DNA of 64,000 nucleotides from contig NZ_KB903291.1 of assembly GCF_000379685.1 (NCBI RefSeq), positions 186,001-250,000 on the forward strand. Direction: 5' to 3'. Source of the stretch: Catelliglobosispora koreensis DSM 44566. Lineage in GTDB: Bacteria; Actinomycetota; Actinomycetes; Mycobacteriales; Micromonosporaceae. Below, one piece after another: positions 24,912-33,495 of this stretch; the first letter of the stretch is position 1; each line of letters begins with the position of its first letter. Below the pieces are notes generated by a model, which saw only the letters and a program-made list of their open reading frames with translations, ran no database searches and was not told the DNA's origin. The translations under genes and the position numbers were made by a program.

Positions 24912-25855
24912 AGCTGCGCGAGGACTTTCAGAATCGCGGCTTCTTCCCGGGCGGGGTCAGCCACGGGGCGGATAGTCGCGGCGATCTCATCCGCGCCCGC
25001 GAGGTGAAGAGCCACCAGTCGCTGGCGAATCTCCTCTTCGTCGCCGTAGATGTAAACCTCGCGGATCAGCTCGTCGCTCAACTGCCCCTGCGCGGTAAGC
25101 GGGAAACCCGCCTCGCGGAACATCTTTCCGTACGTCGGCAGCGACGAGTAACGGGAAAAGACCTCCTGCGCGACCCGCCGCACGGTCCCAAAGTCTCTGG
25201 TGAGCACGACGGACGCCGCGACGATCAAAGGTGGCCGTGGGCGTCCGGCTATCTGGGCACCCTCTTCCAATGCGGGCCGGGCGACCGAGCGCACATACGA
25301 AGGCCCAGCCCAAATAAGCATGGCGCCGTCAGCGATCTCGCCGGCCAGGCGCAGCATGTTCTTACGCAGCGCGGCCAGGACGATCGGTGGCCTCGGGGGC
25401 GTCAACATGGGCGGAAGACTGGCGTGCACTTGGTAGTGCACACCGTCGAGGTCGACATGGCCGTCCCACAGCATTCCGCGCAGCACGGCCACATATTCGC
25501 GCAGGTGCGCCAGAGGCTTGCCGAACGCAATGCCGTAGCGGCCCGTTATCTCCGCCTGATGACTCGCTCCGATGCCCAGGCGAAAACGCCCCGGCGCCAG
25601 TTCTGCCGCGACAAGGGCTTCGTTTGCCCGTGCCAGCGGATGAGTGGGGTACGTGATGGCGATGCCGCTAGCCAGCCCAATAGTGGACGTGCGGGCGGCC
25701 GCCGCGGTGACGATGCTCAGCCCGTCCGGGCCTACCGGCCAGGAAGGAACCCAAGCGGTGCCCACACCCGCTGCTTCCGCCCGCGAAATCGCCGCCAGCA
25801 CCCCACTAACCGGAGGAGGAAACGTAACTATCCCAACCGGAATGGCAGAACCCAT
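24908..25855 (-). CDS. LLM-class (luciferase-like) flavin/F420-dependent oxidoreductase
   Basis: 315 aa from ATG 25,855. TIM-barrel landmarks of the bacterial luciferase-like family: GIVTFPPPVSG at the N-terminus, VTAAAARTSTIGLASGIAIT, APGRFRLGIGASHQ and GAMLIWAGPSYV. In actinobacteria most such proteins use F420 for hydride transfer to an unknown substrate. The in-frame extension to 25,984 would run deep into the SnoaL gene and has poor coding character. Located 13 bp after the SnoaL gene on the same strand. Confidence 0.9.
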   Translation of the reverse strand: MGSAIPVGIVTFPPPVSGVLAAISRAEAAGVGTAWVPSWPVGPDGLSIVTAAAARTSTIGLASGIAITYPTHPLARANEALVAAELAPGRFRLGIGASHQAEITGRYGIAFGKPLAHLREYVAVLRGMLWDGHVDLDGVHYQVHASLPPMLTPPRPPIVLAALRKNMLRLAGEIADGAMLIWAGPSYVRSVARPALEEGAQIAGRPRPPLIVAASVVLTRDFGTVRRVAQEVFSRYSSLPTYGKMFREAGFPLTAQGQLSDELIREVYIYGDEEEIRQRLVALHLAGADEIAATIRPVADPAREEAAILKVLAQL

Positions 25856-25868
25856 GGCTCGCAGTGTT

Positions 25869-26267
25869 TCATGCGGGACGAGCGACGTCGATACGTTCGG
25901 GGGCACTGTCCAAACGCGACTGGAACGGTACCCGGTCGAACAGGAACCGGCTGTAGGTGATCCTGCCGTTGACGACGGTGACACACTCCGCGCCGGGCGC
26001 GTCCTTTACCGGGACGGTCTCGGTGTCGTACATGACCAGCGCGGTCCTATCGTCGCCAAAAGCGGCGATCATCTTGGTACTGAGCAGGATCTGCACGAAG
26101 GGTTCCAGGAACGCGCGATACGCGCCAGCGCCTTCGATCCTGCCAGCAGGGGCGTCGCAGATGATGTCCTGCGCGATGAAGCTCATCGCGCGGTCGAGAT
26201 CCTTGCCTGTCCACGCCTGGTGGTAGGCCAGCGCTGTGTCCAAAGCTGAGCTGTTGTTGCCAGTCAT
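25869..26267 (-). CDS. SnoaL/NTF2-like protein
   Basis: 132 aa from ATG 26,267, which has GAGAGG 7 nt upstream. The cone-shaped NTF2 pattern is present: LDTALAYHQAWTGKDLDRAM, then FIAQDIICDAP and YRAFLEPFVQIL. Polyketide-cyclase or ketosteroid-isomerase-like roles occur in the family; no catalytic Asp/His pair is certain. Divergent from the ECF sigma factor at 26,360, which has its own SnoaL-like tail, and followed by the LLM oxidoreductase, so both may be sigma targets. Confidence 0.85.
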   Translation of the reverse strand: MTGNNSSALDTALAYHQAWTGKDLDRAMSFIAQDIICDAPAGRIEGAGAYRAFLEPFVQILLSTKMIAAFGDDRTALVMYDTETVPVKDAPGAECVTVVNGRITYSRFLFDRVPFQSRLDSAPERIDVARPA

Positions 26268-26359
26268 GAGGATTCCTCTCCAATCACGAGCTCTCGCGCT
26301 CGTTCCATGTAGGTTGAGACACCACTTCCACGGCGAACGGAACGGTGAAGGAGCCGCCC

Positions 26360-27322
26360 GTGATCCAGGCCACACTCGAGCGTGCCCGCGCCGGTGACGG
26401 TGAGGCGTTCCGCGAACTCACCGAGCCCTACCGAGGCGAGCTGCACCTGCACTGCTACCGCATCCTCGGCTCGCTGACCGACGCCGACGACCTGGTTCAG
26501 GAAACGCTGCTGGCCGCTTGGCGGGGACTGGACGGTTATGAAGGCCGGGCGTCGCTGCGCGCATGGCTTTACCGGATCGCCACCAACCGCTGCCTCAACG
26601 CCATCCGCGATAGCAAACGCCGCGCGCCTACGGAGCCTGTCGCGCCGTTTACCCCGCCCGAGCCCACCCGCCGTGACGAGATCACGTGGCTGCAGCCCTA
26701 CCCGGACACGCTTTTGGAACAAATCCCAGACATCGATCCCGGGCCGGAAGCGCGCTACCACGGCCGGGAAACCGTCGAGCTAGCGTTCATAACTGCCTTG
26801 CAGCATCTGCCACCACGCCAAACCGCGACGCTGGTACTACGCGACGTGCTCGGCTACACCAATGCCGAAGTGGCCGAGATGCTCGACACCACGCCGATCG
26901 CTGTCAAAGGCACCCTGCAACGCGCCAGGGCGGCTCTCGATCAGCACCGTGGCCAAGCGGCGCCAGCCCGGACTGACGTGACCGGCGAGCGCGATCTGGC
27001 GCGACGCTTCGCCGACGCGTTCACCACCGACGACATCGACGCTGTAGTCAAACTGCTGACCGACGACGCTTGGCTAGCTATGCCACCCGCCCCGCAGCAG
27101 TACTACGGTCACACGGCGATCGCCGAGTTCCTTCGCACCAGCGCCATCTGGCGAGCCGGGCGCCGCTTCCACCTCGTCCCGGTCTCCGCCAACCGGCAGC
27201 CTGCCTTCGCTTGGTATTTCGACGGCACCGGTGCCGGACTGATCGTGCTGTCCACCGACGGTGACCGCATCGCCCGGATCACCAGCTTTCTGGACAGCAC
27301 CCTCATCCCACGCTTCGAATAG
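26360..27322 (+). CDS. ECF sigma factor with SnoaL-like C-terminal domain (SigG-like)
   Basis: 320 aa from GTG 26,360; AAGGAG lies 6 nt upstream, which the in-frame GTG at 26,345 lacks. Region 2 (YRGELHLHCYRILGSLTDAD, LYRIATNRCLNAI), region 4 (LGYTNAEVAEMLDTTPIAVK) and a C-terminal NTF2/SnoaL domain (ARRFADAFTTDDIDAVVKLL). The tail probably replaces an anti-sigma factor. A strong terminator follows directly. Same subfamily as the partial gene at 1-210. Confidence 0.92.
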   Translation: MIQATLERARAGDGEAFRELTEPYRGELHLHCYRILGSLTDADDLVQETLLAAWRGLDGYEGRASLRAWLYRIATNRCLNAIRDSKRRAPTEPVAPFTPPEPTRRDEITWLQPYPDTLLEQIPDIDPGPEARYHGRETVELAFITALQHLPPRQTATLVLRDVLGYTNAEVAEMLDTTPIAVKGTLQRARAALDQHRGQAAPARTDVTGERDLARRFADAFTTDDIDAVVKLLTDDAWLAMPPAPQQYYGHTAIAEFLRTSAIWRAGRRFHLVPVSANRQPAFAWYFDGTGAGLIVLSTDGDRIARITSFLDSTLIPRFE

Positions 27323-27336
27323 CAGCCGCACACGAT

Positions 27337-27376
27337 TAAGGGCACCTATCCAACCGGATAGGTGCCCTTAAATTTT
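27337..27376 (+). terminator. Rho-independent terminator after the ECF sigma gene
   Basis: Perfect 15-bp arms (TAAGGGCACCTATCC at 27,337-27,351 and its complement at 27,356-27,370) with a 4-nt loop, then AATTTT. It begins 14 bp after the sigma stop codon and ends one base before the tRNA fragment. Confidence 0.88.
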
Positions 27377-27377
27377 G

Positions 27378-27424
27378 TAGCGGGGACAGGATTTGAACCT
27401 GCGACCTCTGGGTTATGAGCCCAG
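27378..27424 (-). tRNA. 3' fragment of initiator tRNA-Met (CAT): probable integration scar
   Basis: Read on minus, the 47 nt give an anticodon arm with three G-C pairs around CAT (GGGCTCATAACCC), the variable loop, the T arm (GGTTCAAATCC) and the 3' acceptor strand CCCCGCTA. This is the 3' part of an actinobacterial initiator tRNA. The D arm and 5' acceptor strand are missing: homology stops at 27,424 and unrelated, AT-richer sequence follows. A bare tRNA 3' half is the direct-repeat copy left at one end of a tRNA-integrated element. The orientation places the element to the right. Confidence 0.85.
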
Positions 27425-27706
27425 TGAGGGGGCAGACATCCCACGCTCAAGTTCACGTTTTCCCAGCTTAACATGTACGCGACATGCCGCCATATGCCGT
27501 CAGATGACGCCTCCTGGTGGCAGGTCCACCCCGCTGTGACCCCACCACGCCATTCATGGTTATGAGTATTCACAAATCTTGATGACCGACATTCATTGAT
27601 GTATGTCGACTACGGTCCGCCGCACCTCTGTCGAAATTCATCGAAGCTCTACAATTATTTGTGAAGACTTTAGTCGCCGAATCCATAGAGATATGTCGAA
27701 CTCTTC
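27425..27706. other. AT-rich junction between the att scar and the first element gene
   Basis: 282 bp with no gene. The part from about 27,560 to 27,706 is strikingly AT-rich for this genome and carries repeated TGTCGA words (ATGTCGAC, CTGTCGAA, ATGTCGAA) and ATTCATxGA motifs. They could be integrase arm-type or excisionase sites of an attachment region; this is inference from position and composition. Confidence 0.45.
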
Positions 27707-28918
27707 TCACGCAGTGTCTTCGACCGCCTGCGCGAAGAGGTCATCCATAAGACCGGGGTTGTCGTAGTCCTCGGACAGCGAGTGCTCAATCTCCGAGAAA
27801 GCATCTACGCCCAGCGCCGACAAGCTGAACGGGTCGATGGCCACACCTCGCTTCGGGTCATACGTGGTGTACCGGTTCGTGTACTTGCCGATGGTCAAGG
27901 CGATGACGTGAGCCACCCCAGCCGCCACGAGCAGGTTCCTTGCCCATTCCATCGAGGATCCCGTGGTCGTGAAGTCGTCGAACACGATCACGGTCTTGCC
28001 TTCGAGCCTGCCCCGATACCTGCTGCCGAGGTGGACTGTCTGGATCTGGTTCGCGATGGAGATCGGGGACCGTCGGCCGTCTCGCTTGGCCTTGTATCTC
28101 TCCAAGCTTGTGTCGGGCGCGTCAACTGCGCGCACCAGCAGGTCGTCCCTGTAGTAGCCATGCACCATTGACGCCGCCGGCTTGACGAATTGCTCGAGTT
28201 CCTCGCTCAGCTTCCCGACCTTGCTGCTCGGGTAAACGCAGAAGAGCGCGCCTTTCGGAAGCATCCCTTCGACATAGAGGCTCGAGACAGCGTGGAGCGT
28301 AAGCATGTCGCTTGCGCTGTTCCCACCGACCGAGATGCTTCTGTGCCGGGTAAACACGTCCTGCAACGTGAAAGATCTTCTCGGCGGGTCTGCGGGCAAC
28401 GTGGCGTTGGCCGGAAGCATGGATCGCAGCGAGAGCCTGCGATCCGGATCGTCGTAGCTGAAGGAGAACCGCGGCTCCTGCATCAACAACTGCGACGCGT
28501 ATGACGGAATGTCGTCCGGCGTTTCGACCGCGAGACATTGACTACGCTTTGGCCCGGCCCACTCCGCGTGCAGGTAAAACACGCCCGCATTGATCGCCGT
28601 CAGCCAATCCCACCTGCTGCTCCCGATTGAAAGCAGCTCATGGTGCTCAACATTCAGTCCGTCCGCGACAGCGTCCATCCAGATATCAGAGCCGCGAGCC
28701 TTGGGTTCACGAAGGTCTGCCTTTTGAACGTGGAGGTCGGGACTCGGGTATCCGTGCTGCGCACAGAGGGTCGCCACGTCCATCGGGTCGGTCGTGAGAA
28801 TGCAGATCTCTAGATCATTCTCTTTGACCCACGCAAGGACAGCCTTGAGCTCGTTCGTCACCGTGCTCCCGCGGTGGAAAAGCGTCTTGTAATCGAAGAC
28901 GATCGCCTTGAGCGTCAT
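27707..28918 (-). CDS. HAD-like hydrolase fused to a phosphoribosyltransferase
   Basis: 403 aa. Residues 1-150 look HAD-like: hhhDxxxT-type motif IVFDYKTLF (residues 6-14), motif II-like ILTTDP (40-45) and LSIGSSRWDW as a late acidic/Gly region. The second aspartate of motif I is lysine or threonine, so phosphatase activity may be altered. Residues about 190-403 form a type-I phosphoribosyltransferase: PRPP loop VIVFDDFTTTGSS at 310-322. The stop of the upstream dprA-like gene overlaps its ATG (ATGA), so the two are translationally coupled. Fusions of this type occur in nucleotide-based conflict and stress systems. Substrate unknown. Confidence 0.8.
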   Translation of the reverse strand: MTLKAIVFDYKTLFHRGSTVTNELKAVLAWVKENDLEICILTTDPMDVATLCAQHGYPSPDLHVQKADLREPKARGSDIWMDAVADGLNVEHHELLSIGSSRWDWLTAINAGVFYLHAEWAGPKRSQCLAVETPDDIPSYASQLLMQEPRFSFSYDDPDRRLSLRSMLPANATLPADPPRRSFTLQDVFTRHRSISVGGNSASDMLTLHAVSSLYVEGMLPKGALFCVYPSSKVGKLSEELEQFVKPAASMVHGYYRDDLLVRAVDAPDTSLERYKAKRDGRRSPISIANQIQTVHLGSRYRGRLEGKTVIVFDDFTTTGSSMEWARNLLVAAGVAHVIALTIGKYTNRYTTYDPKRGVAIDPFSLSALGVDAFSEIEHSLSEDYDNPGLMDDLFAQAVEDTA

Positions 28919-30063
28919 GGTGCTTCCTCGATTGCTCGCGCCAGTCGGATTGTCAGCCGGTTGATGTCTTCGCGGGTGATCTCCCGGAGGCGTAGTTCTC
29001 GTTCGAGGAGGTGCTCCACGAGCGCGAGGCCGTTGGTGGGCTTGTCCATCTCCTCGCAGAGAGCGCGGAAAAGGTGGTCCAGGCGACGGCGCCCGGCATC
29101 GTCGAAGATCTCCACGGTCTCGCCGACAACCTGCTCAGCTACGAGCCGAGCGAGGTTTCCCGCCCCCTCGAACATGAGCCCCACCGTCGGTCGAGAGTAC
29201 TTCGCTGCGAAGCGGACGGTATGCGCCGTGCCGCCGGCGGCGGTGCCGTCGGCGGCGACCACTATGTTCGCCAGACCGGCCTGAAGGCGGTTTCGTGCGA
29301 CGAAGTAGTGCTTCCTGTAATGGTCGTCGGGCAGGTACTCGCTCACGACTGCGCCGCCTGACGCGATGATGTGGTGCCGAATCTCGGTGGTCTCTGCCGG
29401 GAAGATGACGTTGATGCCGTGGCCGAGGAAGGCCACATTCGTCACGTTGTCCCGTAGGGCGAAGCGGTGAGCGGCGGCATCAATGCCGTTGGCGAGCCCG
29501 GACACGACGGTGATGGGATATGCGGCAATCGTGCGGACGACGGCCTCTGTCGCCTTCACCCCCAGCGCCGAGGGTTCTCGCGTTCCCACCACGGCCACAA
29601 AGGGGCCGCCGTCGAGCACCTCCGGACGGCCTTGGACGAAGAGCCAGCGCGGGCCATCTGGTATCGAGCGCAGCCGAGGAGGGACGTCGTCCGGCCCGAG
29701 TAGGACGATCGAGCGTTCGTGGAGGCGGTCGAGTTCATCGCGACCATCTGCGAGCAGGTCCTTGCGATCCTCGGCAAGGACCTCGGCCAGCCGGACGGCG
29801 CCGGGAATCTTCACTGCTTGCAGAAACGCGAGCGTGCGGGCGCTGTCGTCTTCTAGTAAGAGCCCGAGGTTGCGACCGAGGTGGGTGACCAGGTCGGAGA
29901 GTCCCTTGCTTCCCAGCCCGTGAACTTTTCCAAGCGCGAGCAACGACGGGCCGAAGGGCGTGGTTGCCTGAGCGTGACGAAGGGCCGCGGTGCTGCCGAC
30001 CTCAAATCCAGGCAGCACTCCTTGGGGCGACTCCGCCCCGTCCAAACGCGCTCTGTCAGGCAC
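28915..30063 (-). CDS. DprA/Smf-family DNA-processing protein (SLOG Rossmann fold)
   Basis: 382 aa. Classic DprA signatures: VVGTREPS (158-165), SGLANGID (188-195), GHGINVIFPAE (214-224), ARNRLQAGLANIVVAA and GTAAGGTAHT. In DprA this fold binds single-stranded DNA and loads RecA, while related SLOG proteins bind nucleotides. The setting (coupled to a HAD-phosphoribosyltransferase, next to a tRNA scar) argues for a conflict-system role rather than transformation. The start is uncertain: GTG 30,063 lacks a ribosome site. The divergent gene begins 290 bp away. Confidence 0.87.
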   Translation of the reverse strand: MPDRARLDGAESPQGVLPGFEVGSTAALRHAQATTPFGPSLLALGKVHGLGSKGLSDLVTHLGRNLGLLLEDDSARTLAFLQAVKIPGAVRLAEVLAEDRKDLLADGRDELDRLHERSIVLLGPDDVPPRLRSIPDGPRWLFVQGRPEVLDGGPFVAVVGTREPSALGVKATEAVVRTIAAYPITVVSGLANGIDAAAHRFALRDNVTNVAFLGHGINVIFPAETTEIRHHIIASGGAVVSEYLPDDHYRKHYFVARNRLQAGLANIVVAADGTAAGGTAHTVRFAAKYSRPTVGLMFEGAGNLARLVAEQVVGETVEIFDDAGRRRLDHLFRALCEEMDKPTNGLALVEHLLERELRLREITREDINRLTIRLARAIEEAP

Positions 30064-30353
30064 TATGCGTTCCGTTCCGTGATTGGCCGCGTGTGCTCCT
30101 CGGCGGTCTCAGCCTACGCGCGGATGGTGGTTGGAAAGCCGATGCGCTCACTGGCGCCGTTCTAGCTTCTTCACGGACCCGGCGCTGTCAGAGCTGCCCC
30201 CTACCCTGAGCAAGATGCTCATCGTGGAGTCCGACCCGAGCTACGGGCGAACATCCGGAATATTTCTAGGTCGATTTTTGAGATTTCCCGTTGCGGTCGG
30301 CACGCGTGCTAGAGTAGCGTGGTTACCAACGGCGACGAGATGAGGAGGTGCAC

Positions 30354-31412
30354 GTGGAGGCGAACGCGGCGATGCTGACGCTGGCACGCGAGTCTCGTGG
30401 TCTCCGCCAAGGCGAGCTCGCCGAGGCGATGGCTGAGCGACTGGGCGAACCAGTCTCACAGGGCTATGTCAGCAAGGCAGAAGCTGGGCGCCTACCGGTT
30501 ACCGACGATCGACTCCAAGCCATCTCCAACGTATTGCACTACCCCGCCGAGATGCTGTGCTCCGAGCCGGATGCCAACAGCGTCGGCGTCGGACTCATGC
30601 ACCACCGCAAGAAGGCATCCCTCGGAGCTCTAACCTTGCGCCGGATCCACGCCCAGGTGACATTCAGCCGTTCGCACGTACAGAACCTGCTGGCACTGGT
30701 CGACGATTTCCATCATGAATTCGACCGCTACGTGCTGACTGACGAGGACAGCCCGTCCGAGATCGCGCAGCGCGTCCGCCGCGACTGGGGACTCGGAGAC
30801 AAGCCGGTCGGCAACCTGGTGGCCGCGATTGAAGCAGCGGGCGGGATCGTGCTCGAGCGGGACTTTGCCACGCGCGAACTGGATGCCATCAGCCAGTGGC
30901 CGCAAGACCGGGTTCCCATGATGCTTCTCAATCCGGATGCACCCGCGGACCGATTCCGTTTCAGCCTGGCGCACGAATTGGGTCACTTACTCATGCATCA
31001 CGAGCCAGGCTCCACACCGCTTCAAGAGCGCCAGGCCGACGAGTTTGCAAGCGCTCTGCTGATGCCGGCTTCGGCCATCAGGCATGAACTTCGTCAAGGC
31101 ACTGTCGATTTAGGACGGCTCGCGGAACTCAAACCGGTCTGGGGCGCATCCATGTCGGCGCTCGCCCGCCGTGCACTCGATCTGCGGGCGCTTAGCGAAT
31201 GGCGATACCGCGATCTGATGGTCGAGTACTCCATTCTTGGCTTCCGCCAACAGGAACCAGTCTCCATCAGCTCAGAGCATCCATCTAAGTTTCGCAATAT
31301 AATCGTGGATCTCATGAAGCTCCGCGGTTGCGACCTCGATCAGCTTGCGGTTACCGCCGGGTTATTCGAGGACGAGTTCGAAAAGCTTTACCTGACAGTG
31401 CCGTCACATTAG
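30354..31412 (+). CDS. XRE regulator fused to an ImmA/IrrE-type zinc peptidase
   Basis: 352 aa from GTG 30,354 with GAGGAGG 5 nt upstream. N-terminal helix-turn-helix (LTLARESRGLRQGELAEAMA, then SQGYVSKAEAGR). The central ImmA/IrrE domain has the metal site FSLAHELGHLLMHH (HExxH) and a downstream glutamate region (RQADEFASALLMP). This is the typical single-chain version in which a peptidase cleaves repressors after a stress cue. It is divergent from dprA and leads the TGT-like gene, so it probably regulates both arms of the module. TAGAGT at about 30,310 may be a -10. Confidence 0.92.
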   Translation: MEANAAMLTLARESRGLRQGELAEAMAERLGEPVSQGYVSKAEAGRLPVTDDRLQAISNVLHYPAEMLCSEPDANSVGVGLMHHRKKASLGALTLRRIHAQVTFSRSHVQNLLALVDDFHHEFDRYVLTDEDSPSEIAQRVRRDWGLGDKPVGNLVAAIEAAGGIVLERDFATRELDAISQWPQDRVPMMLLNPDAPADRFRFSLAHELGHLLMHHEPGSTPLQERQADEFASALLMPASAIRHELRQGTVDLGRLAELKPVWGASMSALARRALDLRALSEWRYRDLMVEYSILGFRQQEPVSISSEHPSKFRNIIVDLMKLRGCDLDQLAVTAGLFEDEFEKLYLTVPSH

Positions 31413-31445
31413 TCCCCAGCGGGACCGCCTGATAGAGGTGCGAAG

Positions 31446-32618
31446 ATGACGCAAGACCCTGTGCCGCCGTCTCCGCGACGGCCGGCGTGGGACCAGGACC
31501 GCTCGGCGCTGCCTCCTGCAGCCCAGCACCTGAAAGGCAAGATGTTCCATCTCATGCGGGCCAGGGGTGTCGATGCAATCCCCAGCCCCTTGAACGGGTC
31601 GGCAACCGGCTTCGCGTTTGTGGGCGGGCCGGGCGAAAAGGGAGTCAGCCGCCTCGCTCATGCCGCGGGCGTGTGCGTTGTGGTCGACGTAGCTCACTAC
31701 GAGGCGCAGATGGCATCCGCCGAAACGCCTCTGTTCTACACAGAGCCGGAAGGTTTCTTCGGTCATGATCCCTTTTATGACGACATCATCGCTCGAGGGG
31801 CGGATCTCGTAGCCATCCCCGCAGGCTACGTAGAAGCCGAGGACTCAGAGGCGCTTAAGGCTGTGCGGGACGCGGCCAACGCTGTCTCCCGTGATGACGT
31901 GGTCGTAGTCGTTGCTGTGGACGTGACTTGGCTGCGGGATAACCGCGTCGGCCAGCTCATCGCGATCCTGCGGACGATCCGGCACCCGGTCGGCCTGGCG
32001 TTGGGCGGGCAGTACAACCCGACGGACGGCTACGTAACGACGCTCAGCAATCTACGTCGCGTCTATCGGGAGCTTCCGCATGTGGGACCGTGGCGTACCG
32101 ATCAGGTGAATGCGCTGGATGCGATGGCCCACGGGGCGCTGTTCGCTGGAATTGGGGCTAGTGGCAGCCTTCGCCACCTCGTGCCGCCGAAGGAGAAGAC
32201 CTTCTTTTCCAGCAAGAAGCCGTCGGTCTTCGTGCCGGAGCTCATGGACTACTTCAGTGCCGACAAGCTGGCCAGGCTCTGGGCAAACGCCGATCCCATG
32301 ACCTGCTCGTGCCGGATTTGCCGTGGAGGTCCGCTCGACCGATTCGACAGCGAGGAACCCGAGGCAAAGCACGAGGCTGCTCTGCACAACCTCGCGTGCT
32401 GGGTGCAATGGTGGGATGAGCTTCGGGCCGTCTCTCCCGATCTACGGCCGAGTTGGCTTGATCGGTTGCTCACCCGGGTGGGCAAGGCTTATGAGGATGA
32501 GAACATCCGCATCCAGCAGGCCAAGGCGTTCATTCCCTCGCCAACCCTGGCCAAACTGATCAAGCTGGCGGTAGCGGCTCTGGCCAACGAAGCGCCTGTT
32601 CAAACGCCTGTTCTGTGA
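31446..32618 (+). CDS. TGT-like (tRNA-guanine-transglycosylase-related) protein
   Basis: 390 aa. The alternation of hydrophobic strands (VCVVVDVAHYE, DLVAIPAGYV, VVVVVAVDVTWL, HPVGLALGGQ, GALFAGIGASGS) suggests a TIM barrel. Near the C-terminal end is C287-x-C289-xx-C292 followed 22 residues later by H314, the zinc-site order seen in TGT enzymes (CxCxxC...H). The usual catalytic Asp motifs are not obvious, and overall similarity is remote. It could exchange a base in tRNA or DNA, like the DpdA branch, or only bind a nucleic acid. It starts 33 bp after the XRE-IrrE gene with AGAGGTG upstream, so both form one operon. Confidence 0.6.
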   Translation: MTQDPVPPSPRRPAWDQDRSALPPAAQHLKGKMFHLMRARGVDAIPSPLNGSATGFAFVGGPGEKGVSRLAHAAGVCVVVDVAHYEAQMASAETPLFYTEPEGFFGHDPFYDDIIARGADLVAIPAGYVEAEDSEALKAVRDAANAVSRDDVVVVVAVDVTWLRDNRVGQLIAILRTIRHPVGLALGGQYNPTDGYVTTLSNLRRVYRELPHVGPWRTDQVNALDAMAHGALFAGIGASGSLRHLVPPKEKTFFSSKKPSVFVPELMDYFSADKLARLWANADPMTCSCRICRGGPLDRFDSEEPEAKHEAALHNLACWVQWWDELRAVSPDLRPSWLDRLLTRVGKAYEDENIRIQQAKAFIPSPTLAKLIKLAVAALANEAPVQTPVL

Positions 32619-33357
32619 ACTGCCAGGCAGCTACTGTGTGACGCCTGTGGACGTGTGGCGCCGGGTCGAGGATCATCTCGGCCCTGCCGCCAAGATTGTT
32701 GACAGCGACGCCGACGCCGAATTTTCGCGCAGCCGCTCGCATATCATCCTGATCAGACGGTGTCCGCGGCAGCCACATGATCCTCGCAGCAAATGGCGCG
32801 AACCGACCTGCAAGTTCCAGACCTGTTCGCCAGCTTTTCGCGGGCACTACCGCAAGGTCCACACGCAGCGGCCTGACTGCCTCGCGAACTACGTCGCCTC
32901 CGATACGGCTCACCGCGCCCTTGCACAGGCGGTCTATCCGCCGCTGCTCGCGCGGCATAAGCACGTGCACGGGCACAGGCATACCAATCGGCAGTGACAT
33001 AAGGGTCTCAAGCTGATCGGAGGACTGGATGCTTGAGCAGCCGACGCCACAACGGCGGCGCATCTCTTCGGCATCGATCCGGTAGGCCAGCACAACCTGC
33101 GTGCCCAGTAGATGGAACTTCGCGAACGTCGCCTCGTCCGGCACAAGATCATGTATTGCATGCTTGGCAGTTAGGATCGCTTCTGACGTCAGGCCGTACG
33201 TCGCTGCGCTGGTCACACGATCACCTATTCCGTTATTCATGCTTGGCCAGCCGTTGCGCCCACGTCTGGGACCTGCCCGGCGCAACCCTTCTGCGACTTG
33301 ATCGGAAACTCTTTCTACCATCGCGACGGCAACCAGAGGAACCCTCCAGTCCTCCAT
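32560..33357 (-). CDS. Unknown protein of the island module
   Basis: 265 aa from ATG 33,357; later starts such as ATG 33,240 are possible because there is no strong ribosome site. No motif is recognised with confidence. The C-terminal part (DLAVVPAKSWRTGLELAGRF, IMWLPRTP, then a GVGVAV ending) faintly resembles the core of restriction-endonuclease-fold proteins of unknown specificity; this is only an impression. The 3' end overlaps the TGT-like gene by 59 bp tail to tail, so the pair is probably an ancestral unit. Confidence 0.6.
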   Translation of the reverse strand: MEDWRVPLVAVAMVERVSDQVAEGLRRAGPRRGRNGWPSMNNGIGDRVTSAATYGLTSEAILTAKHAIHDLVPDEATFAKFHLLGTQVVLAYRIDAEEMRRRCGVGCSSIQSSDQLETLMSLPIGMPVPVHVLMPREQRRIDRLCKGAVSRIGGDVVREAVRPLRVDLAVVPAKSWRTGLELAGRFAPFAARIMWLPRTPSDQDDMRAAARKFGVGVAVNNLGGRAEMILDPAPHVHRRHTVAAWQFTEQAFEQALRWPEPLPPA

Positions 33358-33495
33358 TAGCACCCTGCGGCATTCGCCCCGTAAGCACTATTACATCTTG
33401 TTGACCTTGAATCTCCGTGTTGTCCACGCCGTGAGTTCCCACATCTGACACCCTCATTCGTGAATCCGATGCGCACGGGCGGATTGCGCCCATTG

